This document shows, piece by piece, positions 35,532 to 46,085 of a DNA stretch of 64,000 bases. Position numbers and translations under genes: made by a program. The stretch covers positions 41,805 through 105,804 of the forward strand of contig CAYLSB010000007.1 of NCBI GenBank assembly GCA_964386005.1. The letters are read 5' to 3'. How positions within the stretch are numbered: position 1 is the first letter of the stretch; every line of letters begins with the position of its first letter. This DNA is from FEN-1350 sp964386005 (GTDB lineage: Bacteria > Planctomycetota > Phycisphaerae > Sedimentisphaerales > Anaerohalosphaeraceae). Below the pieces are notes generated by a model, which was not told the DNA's origin, did not search any database, and saw nothing but the letters and a program-made list of their open reading frames with translations.

Positions 35532-35897
35532 TTATGAACGTTTTGCTCCGTATTTACTGCGTCCCTGCTTGCGTCCGTTGACGCCGGCGCAGTCCAGCAC
35601 GCCGCGGACGACATGATACCGAATACCGGGAAGGTCTCGGACACGGCCGCCCCGGATCATCACCGTGCTGTGTTCCTGCAGGTTGTGATCAATGCCGCCG
35701 ATGTAGGTGGTGACTTCCTTGCCGTTGGACAGACGCACACGGGCGATCTTTCGCAGAGCTGAGTTGGGTTTTTTGGGCGTCTGGGTACGAACGATCAGAC
35801 AGACACCTCGCTTCTGCGGACAACCGGTAATATCCGAAACACGTTTTTTGCCTTTCGATTTACGTCTGCAACGAACCAATTGATTGATAGTCGGCAT
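35532..35897 (-). CDS. rpsL: 30S ribosomal protein S12
   Basis: A 121-residue decoding-site protein. MPTINQLVR starts at the ATG at 35897, with GGAG five bases upstream; a GTG at 35903 is disfavoured. TPKKPNSALRK carries the Lys43-equivalent region and HNLQEHSTVMIRGGRVRDLPG the Lys88-equivalent region, both of wild-type streptomycin-sensitive form. Confidence 0.98.
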   Translation of the reverse strand: MPTINQLVRCRRKSKGKKRVSDITGCPQKRGVCLIVRTQTPKKPNSALRKIARVRLSNGKEVTTYIGGIDHNLQEHSTVMIRGGRVRDLPGIRYHVVRGVLDCAGVNGRKQGRSKYGAKRS

Positions 35898-35946
35898 ATA
35901 CACTCCACGCGATTTTTCTTAATTCCACGATCCGTTATACAACGGT

Positions 35947-38900
35947 TTATTCCAATCCCAGCGCCGCCTTGACCGCTTTTTCCGCCGCGGCTTCGGCTTC
36001 TCGGGTTTCACGCAATTCTTCAAGCTGCTTGGGCAGCGGAGGTTCGGCCAAATGTTTCACTCGCATATCCTGATACCTCCGGAATCCCGTTCCGGCGGGA
36101 ATCAGATGCCCAAGGATCACATTTTCTTTCAAACCACGTAAATTATCAATTTTACCTTCCAGAGATGCCTCTGTCAAGACCTTTGTCGTTTCCTGGAAAC
36201 TGGCCGCCGAAATAAAGCTATCCGATTGAAGGGAAGCTTTGGTGATGCCCAGCAACAATGTGGTCGCCGTGGCCGGGCGGGGTTTTTTCCCCTTAGCGGG
36301 AGTCCCGCCGAGCATCTCGACCTTTTCATTCGCGGCGTCCATTTCGTCCTTGGTCACCAGGGTGCCGACCTTCAGGTCGGTATCGCCCGCGTCGGAAACC
36401 CGAAGCTGGTGCGACAGGGCCTCGTTGCTTCGACGGAAATCGAGCTTATCCACCACTTCACCCGGCAAATAGCTCGTATCGCCGATCGATTCAATTTCGA
36501 CCTTGCTCATCATCTGTCCCAGGATGATCTCGACATGCTTGTCGCTGATGGTCACGCTCTGGGCACGATAGACGTTTTGAATTTCCCTCTGAAGATATCG
36601 TTGCAGGGCTTCTTCGCCCTTAATGCGCAAAATATCGTGCGGAACCAGCGGCCCGTCGGTAAGAGCATCGCCGGCATCGACACGGTCGCCGGTATGGAAA
36701 TTTAAGTGTCGATCCCGCGGGACGTGGTGTTCCTTTTCCATCCCGCTTTCACTGCGGATGATAATGGTCATTTTGCCGCGTCGTTTGTCGCTCTTGAGTT
36801 CAACCGTTCCGCTGATCTCGGCCATGGCCGCGGGATCCTTGGGTTTGCGGGCCTCGAAGATTTCCGTTACCCGAGGCAGGCCTCCGGTAATATCCTGGGT
36901 ACCTTCCGATCCTCTCGGCAACCGCGCCAACAACTCGCCGGCCTTCACCTCGGCGCCCTCTTCCACTTCGATGCGGGCCTTGGCCGGCAGGTAATGCACA
37001 TCCAGAATTTTACCTTCCGGACTTTCGATGATCACCTGCGGGTGTTTATCGCCCTTGTGTTCGATCACAACCGGACGACCCCGCTGACCCTTGCGTTCTT
37101 CCTCGACCCGCATGGTCTCGCCTTCGATCACATCGACCAGACGAACCAGACCATCGACTTCCGCCAGGATCGGCACACGATGCGGATCCCACGAATACAA
37201 ACGCTCGCCGCGGCGAACCTTCTGGCCGTCCGTCACCAGCAGGATTCCGCCATACGGAACCTTGAACCGTTCCAGTTCGCGATCCTTATCATCCACCAGC
37301 AGCAGTTCGCCCGTCCGTTTGAGAGCGACGATGAGATCCTTGCCTTCCCGGGATGCAACCGAAACCGCATGAAGATCTTCATAACGGACCACGCCGTCGC
37401 GCGGGGCGATTTGTTCCGTTTCGAGAACGGAGATCGACGCGATACCGCCGGTATGGAACGTACGCATGGTGAGCTGCGTTCCCGGTTCGCCGATCGACTG
37501 GGCGGCCATGATCCCGACCGCCAACCCTTCTTCGGCAAGCAGACCGGTGCTGAGATCCCAGCCGTAACATTTGGCACAAACCCCGGTCGTGCTTTCGCAG
37601 GTCAACGGACTGCGTACCCGAATCGCCTCCAAACCCAACGCCTCAATTTTATCGGCGGCTTCCGGAGTGATCACTTCGTTTTCGCGGACGATCATCTCGT
37701 CGGTGATCGGATTTCGGATATTGTCCCTCGCGGTTCGCCCGATAATCAGACTTCGCAGAGGCACATCCACCGTTTCGCCTTTATAGACCGTCGTCTTGGT
37801 GATCCCCTGCAGGGTCCCGCAATCAATTTCGGAAATCATGACATTCTGGGCCACATCGGCGAGTTTTCGGGTCAAATACCCCGAGTCGGCCGTCTTCAGG
37901 GCCGTATCGGCCAGGCCTTTTCGAGCGCCGTGCGTCGAACTGAAATATTCCAGAACATTGAGGCCTTCGCGGAAATTCGACTTGATCGGCGTTTCCAAAA
38001 TCTCGCCGCTGGGCTTGGCCATCAGGGCGCGCATTCCCGCGAGTTGCTGAATCTGATCCGTGCTTCCGCGGGCGCCCGAATGACGCATCACCCAGATCGG
38101 GTTCAGATACGGCTTGCCCCCCCGGATGTCGTTTTCCATCGCCCGCATCATCGCTTCGGTCACCGCAACGCGGGCATGCGTCCACGCGTCGATCACCTGA
38201 TTGTACCGCTCGCCTTCCGTCAGAACGCCGCTCTGGAAATTCTTCGTGATCCGATCGACCTTCTGCTGGGTCTTGTCGATGATGGCGGGTTTTTCCTTGG
38301 GCACGATCAAATCGGTCAGTCCGAAACTCACCCCCGCCAGAGTCGCCTGTTTGAAACCCAGTTCCTTGAGCTTGTCGAGCAGGTCGATCGTCTCGGCGCT
38401 GCCGGCGATCTCGTAACAATCCTGAATGACGCCCCCCAGTTTCTTCTTGTCCATGATATAATTGTAAAATGGCATTTTCGGCGGGAATATGTCATTAAAC
38501 AGACAACGCCCCGGCGAGGTTTCGATGATGCCGCCCTTTTCCTCGCCCTTGGGTCCCATGACTTTCTTGCCGGCGGGAAGACGGACTTTCACCTTCGCAT
38601 GGACATGGACTTTTCTCATCTGGAAAGCCGTGATGGCTTCCGTCGGATCGCGGAACATCGCGCCTTCGCCGCGCTGCCCGGACAACATGTTGGTAATGTA
38701 ATAGTTGCCCAGAACCATATCCTGCGACGCGCCCAGCATGGGCGAACCGTTCTGCGGGGAAAAGATATTGTTGGTGGACATGATCAGCGTATGGGCTTCC
38801 ACCTGCGCTTCGATGCTCAACGGGAGATGAACCGCCATCTGATCGCCGTCAAAGTCGGCGTTGAAACCGTGACAGACCAACGGATGCAACATGATGGCGT

Positions 38901-40218
38901 TGCCTTCCACCAGAATCGGCTCGAAGGCCTGAATGCCCATTCGGTGAAGCGTGGGCGCCCGGTTCAGAAGGACCGGGTGCTGGTGGATCACCTCTTCGAG
39001 AATATCCCAGACGTGCTCTTCCCGTCGTTCCAGCATGCGTTTGGCGCTCTTGATGGTATCGGCCAGGCCGCGATCCTTGAGTTTGCGAATGATAAACGGC
39101 TGGAACAGTTCCAGCGCGATCTTCTTGGGCAAACCGCACTGGTTGAGTTTCAGGTGAGGCCCCACAACGATGACCGACCGGGCGGAATAGTCCACTCGTT
39201 TACCCAAAAGGTTCTCGCGGAATCGCCCCTGTTTGCCCTTGATCATGTCGGTCAGACTCTTGAGCGGACGATTATTGCTGCCCAGAACCGGACGACGGCA
39301 ACGCCCATTATCCAACAGAGCGTCCACGGCCTGTTGCAGCATCCGCTTCTCGTTGCGGATGATCACTTCCGGCGCGTTGAGATCGATGAGTTTTTTGAGC
39401 CGGTTGTTGCGGTTGATAATCCGGCGATACAAATCATTCAGATCGCTTGTCGCGAAGTTTCCGCTTTCGAGCATCACCAGCGGTCGAAGATCCGGCGGAA
39501 TGACCGGACAAACTTCCAAGACCATCCACTCCGCCTTATTGCCGCTCTGGACGATGCTGTTGACCAGTTTCAGTCGCTTGGTCAGATCTTTGACCTTCTG
39601 TTTGCTGGAGGTTCCCGCCACGCCTTCGCGAAGCTCCCCGGCCAGCAACGTCAGATCAAGCTTACCCAGCAGTTCCTTGACCGCTTCGGCCCCCATCGAC
39701 GCACGGAAACACATTCCATAGCTGTTCACGGCATCGCGGTATTCATCCTCGGTCAGCAATTGCTTACGTACCAGGGGACTCTGGCCGGGATCTGTGACAA
39801 CATAATCCTGAAAATAGATGACTTTTTCCAGATCCGTGGTCTTCATCCCCAGCAACGTGCTCAACCGGCTGGGCATGGCCTTGAAGAACCAGATATGCAC
39901 CACCGGTGCCGCCAGGTTAATATGGCCCATTCGTTTTCGGCGCACGCGGCTGTGGGTAACTTTCACTCCGCAGCGGTCGCAGATAATCCCTTTGAACTTG
40001 GTGCCCTTGTACTTTCCGCACGCGCATTCCCAGTCCCGTTCCGGGCCGAAAATCCGCTCGCAAAACAGACCGTCTTTCTCCGGCCGGTAGGTCCGGTAGT
40101 TGATGGTCTCGGGCTTTTTGACCTCGCCGAATGACCAGCTCCGAATATCATTGGGGCTGGCCAGCGTGATCCGCACCGCGCCATAATCATTGATCCGATC
40201 GTAAATCGATTCCACCAT
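35947..40218 (-). CDS. rpoC: RNA polymerase beta-prime subunit
   Basis: A 1423-residue catalytic subunit (1407 in E. coli). The N-terminal zinc site is CACGKY plus CDRCG (residues about 62-82). NADFDGDQMAVHLPLS holds the three Asp that bind the catalytic magnesium. The second zinc site is CESTTGVCAKCYG (near residue 880). The end carries an Ala/Glu-rich tail. rpsL follows 49 bases later, so the rif and str clusters are joined. Confidence 0.98.
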   Translation of the reverse strand: MVESIYDRINDYGAVRITLASPNDIRSWSFGEVKKPETINYRTYRPEKDGLFCERIFGPERDWECACGKYKGTKFKGIICDRCGVKVTHSRVRRKRMGHINLAAPVVHIWFFKAMPSRLSTLLGMKTTDLEKVIYFQDYVVTDPGQSPLVRKQLLTEDEYRDAVNSYGMCFRASMGAEAVKELLGKLDLTLLAGELREGVAGTSSKQKVKDLTKRLKLVNSIVQSGNKAEWMVLEVCPVIPPDLRPLVMLESGNFATSDLNDLYRRIINRNNRLKKLIDLNAPEVIIRNEKRMLQQAVDALLDNGRCRRPVLGSNNRPLKSLTDMIKGKQGRFRENLLGKRVDYSARSVIVVGPHLKLNQCGLPKKIALELFQPFIIRKLKDRGLADTIKSAKRMLERREEHVWDILEEVIHQHPVLLNRAPTLHRMGIQAFEPILVEGNAIMLHPLVCHGFNADFDGDQMAVHLPLSIEAQVEAHTLIMSTNNIFSPQNGSPMLGASQDMVLGNYYITNMLSGQRGEGAMFRDPTEAITAFQMRKVHVHAKVKVRLPAGKKVMGPKGEEKGGIIETSPGRCLFNDIFPPKMPFYNYIMDKKKLGGVIQDCYEIAGSAETIDLLDKLKELGFKQATLAGVSFGLTDLIVPKEKPAIIDKTQQKVDRITKNFQSGVLTEGERYNQVIDAWTHARVAVTEAMMRAMENDIRGGKPYLNPIWVMRHSGARGSTDQIQQLAGMRALMAKPSGEILETPIKSNFREGLNVLEYFSSTHGARKGLADTALKTADSGYLTRKLADVAQNVMISEIDCGTLQGITKTTVYKGETVDVPLRSLIIGRTARDNIRNPITDEMIVRENEVITPEAADKIEALGLEAIRVRSPLTCESTTGVCAKCYGWDLSTGLLAEEGLAVGIMAAQSIGEPGTQLTMRTFHTGGIASISVLETEQIAPRDGVVRYEDLHAVSVASREGKDLIVALKRTGELLLVDDKDRELERFKVPYGGILLVTDGQKVRRGERLYSWDPHRVPILAEVDGLVRLVDVIEGETMRVEEERKGQRGRPVVIEHKGDKHPQVIIESPEGKILDVHYLPAKARIEVEEGAEVKAGELLARLPRGSEGTQDITGGLPRVTEIFEARKPKDPAAMAEISGTVELKSDKRRGKMTIIIRSESGMEKEHHVPRDRHLNFHTGDRVDAGDALTDGPLVPHDILRIKGEEALQRYLQREIQNVYRAQSVTISDKHVEIILGQMMSKVEIESIGDTSYLPGEVVDKLDFRRSNEALSHQLRVSDAGDTDLKVGTLVTKDEMDAANEKVEMLGGTPAKGKKPRPATATTLLLGITKASLQSDSFISAASFQETTKVLTEASLEGKIDNLRGLKENVILGHLIPAGTGFRRYQDMRVKHLAEPPLPKQLEELRETREAEAAAEKAVKAALGLE

Positions 40219-40297
40219 CTTCGGATTCGCTCCCTTGGGTTATTGAATCGTCATCCGATTCTTTGCTCGTCAGGAAATCGTCCACATCCCGCCCGCA

Positions 40298-43200
40298 TCA
40301 GATCGCCGCGGAACCGAGCCGTTTCTTCTCCAATTGGATATTCAGGCCCAGCCCGCGAATTTCATTGCACAACACGTCGAACGAAATCGGCGTGCCGGCT
40401 TCGAGGGTATTGGTGCCCTTGACCATCGATTCATAAATCTTGGTCCGGCCTTCGATGTCATCGCTCTTGACCGTCAAGAGTTCCTGCAGGGTGTAGGCGG
40501 CGCCATAGGCCTCCAGCGCCCAGACTTCCATTTCGCCGAATCGCTGGCCGCCCGTCCGGGCCTTGCCGCCCAGCGGCTGCTGGGTAATCAGACTGTAGGG
40601 GCCCGTCGCCCTCGCGTGAATCTTGTCATCGACCAGATGGTGAAGCTTGAGCATGTACATGCTGCCCACGGTTGCTTCCTGGTCAAACGGTTCTCCGGTT
40701 CGGCCGTCGTAAAGCCGTACCTTGAGACCCTCGGGTATAATCGTGAACAACTCGTCCACCGGCGGAATTTCGTGATTCTTCTCCAGATGATCCATCCGTT
40801 TACGAACATGCTCATTGGCCTCGCGGATCACCGCATGGAGGTCCTCTTCCGTCGCTCCGTCAAACACCGGAGTAATGCAATCGAAACCCAACACCTTGGC
40901 CGCCCACCCCAGATGGGTCTCGAAGATCTGGCCGACATTCATACGGCTCGGCACGCCCAGCGGATTCAGGCAGAAATCCAACGGAGTCCCGTCTTCGAGA
41001 AACGGCATATCTTCCTCGGGCATGATCTTGGCGATGACGCCCTTGTTTCCGTGACGTCCGGCCATCTTGTCGCCCACCGACAGCGTTCGTTTGGTGGCCA
41101 TATAGACTTTGACCATTTCCAGAACGCCGCTGGGCAGCTCGTCGCCGTGTTTCATCCGTTCCAGCTCGCGCTGGCGGGTTTCCTGAATCTCTTTGATCTT
41201 CGGCCAAAATCGGTTCACGATTTTTTGCGCATCGGCCTGATGCTTGGTGGGTTTGACCCACTCGACAGAAAAATTCTCGATCTGTTCGGTAATGACTTCG
41301 TTATCCTCGCTGGCACCGACGATCTGCCGGGTGGAAGGATCCACGACATCCACGCCCAACTCCTCGCGGATCTGCTGCATCATATACCGGAACAGGCGGA
41401 TTTCCTTGGCGATCATCTCCGATTCAAAGCGGGCCATTTCCTGCTTATGGGCCTTGCGCTGTTCCTCGGAACCGGCGCCGCGCCGCGTGAATCGTTTGGT
41501 CTTGATCACCACACCGCTGTAACCGCTGGGCACCTCCAGCGAATCATTTTTGACATCTTCGCCGGCGCGTCCAAAAATGGCATGAAGCAATTTTTCTTCC
41601 GGCGTCAGTTCGGTTTTGCTCTTGGGCGACACCTTACCGACCAGAATATCGCCGGGATCAACCCGCGTCCCCTCGTGGACGATTCCGTTTTCATCGAGAT
41701 TCCGAAGGCCTTTCTCGCTCACATTCGGAATATCGCGAGTGAACTCCTCGCGGCCGAGTTTGGTCTCGCGAACCTCGATGGTAAACTCGTCGATATGAAT
41801 ACTGGTGAAAACGTCGTCTTTCACCAGCCGTTCGCTGATGAGAATGGCGTCTTCAAAGTTATATCCATCGAACGGCATGAATCCCACCAGGACATTTCGA
41901 CCCAACGACAAACTACCCTGGCAGGTTCCACCCCCGTCAGCGATGATTTGGGATTTCTTGACCTTTTCGCCGAGCTTGACGATGGGTGTCTGGTTCAGAC
42001 AAGTCCGTTCATTCAACCCCTCGAACTTCAGCAACGGATACTCGTCGGTATCGTTGATCACGATCCGGCCCCCATCCACCGCCGTTACGGTTCCGCTGGT
42101 CTGGGCGCGGACCACCATGCTGGAATACTGTGCCACGGGTTCTTCCAGACCCGTTCCCACAATCGCGCGTTCGGTCTGAAGCAACGGCACGGACTGGCGC
42201 TGCATGTTCGAACCCATCAGGGCTCGGTTGGCATCGTCGTGTTCGAGGAAGGGGATCAGTGCGGCCGAGATGCCGACAATCTGCTTGGGCGAGATATCCA
42301 CATAGTTGACTTCCTTGCTGTCCACCTGCGTCAGATCGCCCAGCTTGCGGGCCAGAACCATGCCCTTCCAGAGATCGTTGGTCTTTGGATCCACCATGCT
42401 CGGAGGAGCGAATACCGCTTCCATCTCCTGATCGGCACGCAGATACACATGTTCATCGATCACCTTGCCGTTTTTGACTTTTCGATACGGCGTAATCAGG
42501 AATCCGTACTCGTCGACCCGGGCGAAAATTCCCAGCGACACAATCAACCCGATGTTGGTGCCTTCCGGTGTCTCGATCGGACACACCCGGCCGTAATGGC
42601 TGATGTGAACATCGCGAACCTCAAACCCCGCCCGTTTTCGGTTCAGGCCGCCGGGGCCCAGGGCGCTGAGACGACGCTCATGGGTCAATTGGCTCAACGC
42701 GTTGGTCTGGTCCACCACCTGGCTCAGTTCGCCGCGACCGAAGAAATATTCGATGCTCGATGAAACGCTCTTGCTGTTGACCAGGTCGGCGATCCGCTGA
42801 ATCTCTTCCGGGGCCTTCATGCTCATGCGTTCCTGTACGGTGCGCCGAAGCTTCAAAAGGCCTTTGCGGATTTCGCCCGCGGCCAATTCGTCGATCGTTC
42901 GCAGACGACGATTGCCCAGGTGATCAATATCGTCCAGCACGCCCTCGTTGTTGCGAAGTCCCAGGATATACCGCATGGTATTGAGAAAATCCTCGGGGCT
43001 GAGAGCCATCTGGTTCTCGTCAATGTCCTGATTGAATTTTCGGTTGATGCGGAATCGACCTACCCGTCCGAGGCGATATCGGTTGGTGTCGTAAAACTTT
43101 TCCGCAAACAGCGTCTGGGCCTTTTCCAGATTGGCCGGGTTGCCCGGACGCAACCGCACATACAACTTCATCAGGGCTTCTTCGCGCGACTCGCATTCGT

Positions 43201-44053
43201 CTTCCGACAAGGTGTTGAGTATCAGGGGATCCGGCGCCTCGGTGACGACTTCCACCGCATCAAGGCTGCTGGCCTGAATGCGGCTGAGATTATCCCCCAG
43301 TTGTGTCGCCGCCTCGACCAGGACCTCGCCCGTCTCGGTATCCACGATCGGACCCACCGCCCACATCGTCGGCGTCAACTTCTTGACTTTGACCTTTTCC
43401 GTCGCGTAGAACAGACGCATCAGACTTTCGGTTTTTCCGTATTCATCCGACATGGCCCGTAAAAAGACCGTCGCCGGAATCTTGCTGGATTGGTCGATCC
43501 GGATGACCAGCACGTCCTTCTTGCTGACCGACATCTCAATCCAGCTTCCGCGTTCGGGAATGATTCGCGCCCCGTGAAGCACCCGATCGCCGTCGCGATT
43601 GTCGATCACGAAATCCACGCCCGGACTGCGATGAAGCTGATTGACGATCACCCGTTCGGCTCCGTTCACGATAAATTCGCCGCCGCCGATCATCACCGGG
43701 ATCTCTCCCAGATAGATCGCCTGTTCCGACAGATCCTGATTGTTGCTGCGATGCAACCGACAGGCGATCTTCCACGGATAACCGTACGTCAGGCGAAGCT
43801 CGCGGCATTGCTGAATCGTGTACCGCGGTTTCTCCAGTTCGTACGACAAATACTCCAGTTGCATCGTCTTGTCATAGCTGACGATCGGAAAAATCTCCCG
43901 CAACAGCGACTCCAAACCAAAATCCTGACGTTTTGCCGCCGGGATATCCATTTGAAGAAACCGCTCGTAGCTTTTCAACTGAATTTCCGTAAGATCCGGA
44001 ACCGGGATGGCATCCCCGAGCTTTCCGAACCTTCGTACGGGTCGTGACTTCAT
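40298..44053 (-). CDS. rpoB: RNA polymerase beta subunit
   Basis: A 1251-residue subunit. The ATG at 44053 (MKSRPVRRFGKLGD) has GGGAG upstream; the frame start at 44200 would overlap rplL. In the rifampicin pocket the Asp, His, Arg and Ser positions are wild type (DQTNALSQ, THERRLSAL), with Thr and Ala where E. coli has Asn518 and Pro520. GRVCPIETPEGTNIGLI and GDKMAGRHGNKGVI are diagnostic. It lacks most of the E. coli lineage inserts, hence the shorter chain. Confidence 0.98.
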   Translation of the reverse strand: MKSRPVRRFGKLGDAIPVPDLTEIQLKSYERFLQMDIPAAKRQDFGLESLLREIFPIVSYDKTMQLEYLSYELEKPRYTIQQCRELRLTYGYPWKIACRLHRSNNQDLSEQAIYLGEIPVMIGGGEFIVNGAERVIVNQLHRSPGVDFVIDNRDGDRVLHGARIIPERGSWIEMSVSKKDVLVIRIDQSSKIPATVFLRAMSDEYGKTESLMRLFYATEKVKVKKLTPTMWAVGPIVDTETGEVLVEAATQLGDNLSRIQASSLDAVEVVTEAPDPLILNTLSEDECESREEALMKLYVRLRPGNPANLEKAQTLFAEKFYDTNRYRLGRVGRFRINRKFNQDIDENQMALSPEDFLNTMRYILGLRNNEGVLDDIDHLGNRRLRTIDELAAGEIRKGLLKLRRTVQERMSMKAPEEIQRIADLVNSKSVSSSIEYFFGRGELSQVVDQTNALSQLTHERRLSALGPGGLNRKRAGFEVRDVHISHYGRVCPIETPEGTNIGLIVSLGIFARVDEYGFLITPYRKVKNGKVIDEHVYLRADQEMEAVFAPPSMVDPKTNDLWKGMVLARKLGDLTQVDSKEVNYVDISPKQIVGISAALIPFLEHDDANRALMGSNMQRQSVPLLQTERAIVGTGLEEPVAQYSSMVVRAQTSGTVTAVDGGRIVINDTDEYPLLKFEGLNERTCLNQTPIVKLGEKVKKSQIIADGGGTCQGSLSLGRNVLVGFMPFDGYNFEDAILISERLVKDDVFTSIHIDEFTIEVRETKLGREEFTRDIPNVSEKGLRNLDENGIVHEGTRVDPGDILVGKVSPKSKTELTPEEKLLHAIFGRAGEDVKNDSLEVPSGYSGVVIKTKRFTRRGAGSEEQRKAHKQEMARFESEMIAKEIRLFRYMMQQIREELGVDVVDPSTRQIVGASEDNEVITEQIENFSVEWVKPTKHQADAQKIVNRFWPKIKEIQETRQRELERMKHGDELPSGVLEMVKVYMATKRTLSVGDKMAGRHGNKGVIAKIMPEEDMPFLEDGTPLDFCLNPLGVPSRMNVGQIFETHLGWAAKVLGFDCITPVFDGATEEDLHAVIREANEHVRKRMDHLEKNHEIPPVDELFTIIPEGLKVRLYDGRTGEPFDQEATVGSMYMLKLHHLVDDKIHARATGPYSLITQQPLGGKARTGGQRFGEMEVWALEAYGAAYTLQELLTVKSDDIEGRTKIYESMVKGTNTLEAGTPISFDVLCNEIRGLGLNIQLEKKRLGSAAI

Positions 44054-44126
44054 GAAATCACTCTCCCAATCGCTTCCATAGTGTGAGACCCTTTGGCCGC
44101 CCGAAAACCCCGCCGCATCGTCTGAA

Positions 44127-44519
44127 TCAGACGATCTCGACCGTCGCGCCGGCGGCTTCCAGTTTCGCCTTGGCTTCGTCGGCTTCCTGCTTGGCCACAT
44201 TTTCCTTGACCGGCTTGGGCAGTGACTCGACCAGGTCCTTGGCTTCCTTGAGGCCCAGCCCGGTTAACGCGCGAACTTCCTTGATGACCTGAATCTTATT
44301 ATCGCCGAATCCCTTCAGCACCACGTTGAAGCTGGTCTTCTCGGCCGGAGCTTCCTCCGCGGCCGCTGCAGGACCGGCTACCATGATCGCGCCGCCCGCC
44401 GCCGGCTCGATCCCATGGACCTCCTTCAAGTAATCCGCCAGTTCCTTGGCTTGCATCAACGTCAGCGCGACGATCTTATCGCCCAGTTCCTTAATGGTTT
44501 CGTTCCACTCTCTCGACAT
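44127..44519 (-). CDS. rplL: 50S ribosomal protein L7/L12
   Basis: A 130-residue stalk protein that recruits translation GTPases. The N-terminal dimerisation helix, an Ala/Pro-rich hinge (near residues 45-60) and the C-terminal VIKEVRALTGLGLKEAKDLVE that binds the factors are all present. I start at the ATG at 44519 with GGGAG seven bases upstream. A small palindrome overlaps the stop codon. Confidence 0.97.
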   Translation of the reverse strand: MSREWNETIKELGDKIVALTLMQAKELADYLKEVHGIEPAAGGAIMVAGPAAAAEEAPAEKTSFNVVLKGFGDNKIQVIKEVRALTGLGLKEAKDLVESLPKPVKENVAKQEADEAKAKLEAAGATVEIV

Positions 44520-44644
44520 GATCAAACTCCCTATCATCTCAGGTTCCCGGTAGCCGAAACTACGCCGTCTCGTTTAACCCCATGCGGGGACAACCACGGG
44601 ATAACCTATCGTTTTTCTGCGCGGCAATTCCGATCCGAATCCGC

Positions 44645-45172
44645 TTACGCGGCCTTTTCCAGTTTTTCGATATGACTCTTGAGACAGCCGGCGATCGTAC
44701 TGCCCGGGCTTAGGATAGCGCCGGCCACATTGGCTCCCGGAGCCAGCGCGGTGGAAACGATCCTGCCCTGCATCTCGGCTCGCGTCGGCATTTTGGACAA
44801 CGATTCGGCGCTCTTGGCATCGAGAACCTGGCCGTCCACAAACGCGCCGCGAACCGCGATCGCCTTGATCTTCTTGGCCCATTCAAGCACTTCCTTGGCC
44901 ACATCCACGACGCTTTCTCCGCCATACACCACGGTACAGGGTCCGGCATCAAATAAGGATCCGGCCGACGAACGCCCCAGGCCTTCCATCGCTCGGCGCA
45001 TCAGGGCGTTTTTTACCACCGTCATCCGGACGCCCTTGGCCTTCAACTGGCCGCGCAGGATGTTATTGTCAATCCCGTTGATTCCGAGCGTTGACAAGAC
45101 CATAAAATCCGGCACATCCTCGAATCGCTTCTGGAGTTCGTTCTGAAGTAAACCCTTTACGTATTTGCTCAT
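44645..45172 (-). CDS. rplJ: 50S ribosomal protein L10
   Basis: A 175-residue stalk base. VLSTLGINGIDNNILRGQLKAKG and RRAMEGLG are family motifs, and the C-terminal helix binds L7/L12. Only 48 bases separate it from rplA, so the long L10-binding leader of E. coli is absent. Confidence 0.96.
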   Translation of the reverse strand: MSKYVKGLLQNELQKRFEDVPDFMVLSTLGINGIDNNILRGQLKAKGVRMTVVKNALMRRAMEGLGRSSAGSLFDAGPCTVVYGGESVVDVAKEVLEWAKKIKAIAVRGAFVDGQVLDAKSAESLSKMPTRAEMQGRIVSTALAPGANVAGAILSPGSTIAGCLKSHIEKLEKAA

Positions 45173-45220
45173 GATACTCCCTCGTTTGGAAGGTAATCGC
45201 TCTGGTTCTCATCCCCGCCG

Positions 45221-45904
45221 TTAGGACACAACATTCAGGATCACCGACGGACTCATCGTCGCCGACAGACACACCTTTTTGATATAAACGCCTTTGGCCG
45301 TCTGCGGCCGAATTTTACGAATATGCGAGATAAACGCCTGTACGTTATCCACCAGCTTGTCCTCCGAAAAACTCACTTTCCCCACCACGGCATGGACATT
45401 CCCGCCCGCGTCGCTACGATACTCGACCTTGCCGGCGCTGAACTCCCGAACCGCCTGAATGATATCGGGGGTAACCGTGCCGTTCTTCGGAGAGGGCATC
45501 TTGCCCTGGGGACCCAGTACACGGCCCAGTTTTCCGGCCTTGCCCATCACCTTCGGGCTGGCCACCGCCACATCGAAATCACTCCAACCGCCGAGGATTT
45601 TTTCAATGAGCGAATCGCATCCCGCCTCAATCGCGCCGGCCTTCTTGGCTTCCTCGGCATCGGAATCCTCGCAGAAAGCCACCACCTTCCGCGATTTGCC
45701 GATACCGTGAGGAAGCGAGATGGCTCCCCGAAGGTTTTGATCGTTCTGCTTGGGATCGATTCCCAGATGCATGACGATATCCACCGACTGATCGAATTTG
45801 GTGGACCCGAACGTTCGAATCCGCCGGACCCCTTCGGCAACGCTGACCGGGTCCTGGTTGGTCTTTTTGGCGTCGCCCTGATACCGTTTACTGCGTTGTG
45901 CCAT
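45221..45904 (-). CDS. rplA: 50S ribosomal protein L1
   Basis: A 227-residue stalk protein that moves the E-site tRNA. MAQRSKRYQGD at 45904 with GGAG upstream is the start. LGRVLGPQGKMPSPKNGTV and the later EYRSDAGGNVHAVVGKVSF are diagnostic. Confidence 0.97.
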   Translation of the reverse strand: MAQRSKRYQGDAKKTNQDPVSVAEGVRRIRTFGSTKFDQSVDIVMHLGIDPKQNDQNLRGAISLPHGIGKSRKVVAFCEDSDAEEAKKAGAIEAGCDSLIEKILGGWSDFDVAVASPKVMGKAGKLGRVLGPQGKMPSPKNGTVTPDIIQAVREFSAGKVEYRSDAGGNVHAVVGKVSFSEDKLVDNVQAFISHIRKIRPQTAKGVYIKKVCLSATMSPSVILNVVS

Positions 45905-46085
45905 GTTTTTCTCCGCGAATGTCTGATTCGCTCCCACTATCCGCCGTGGTCAGCGATTCCATTTTCGTTGTCGTTCCACAACCGCTCTACCGACGATATA
46001 AATACTCATTCGATCCATAATGAATTGATGGTCTTTTGTGTTCACAATTCTACGGGGATCGACCCGGGGCAATTCGCCCGGCAAT

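Noticed and set aside
36706..40134. Very long plus-strand open frame (1142 codons) over rpoC
   Set aside because: It is antisense to a clear rpoC and has no recognisable domains or ribosome-binding site; the codon usage of rpoC keeps the opposite frame open.
40334..42763. 809-codon plus-strand open frame over rpoB
   Set aside because: Same reason: shadow of the rpoB coding strand with no domain.
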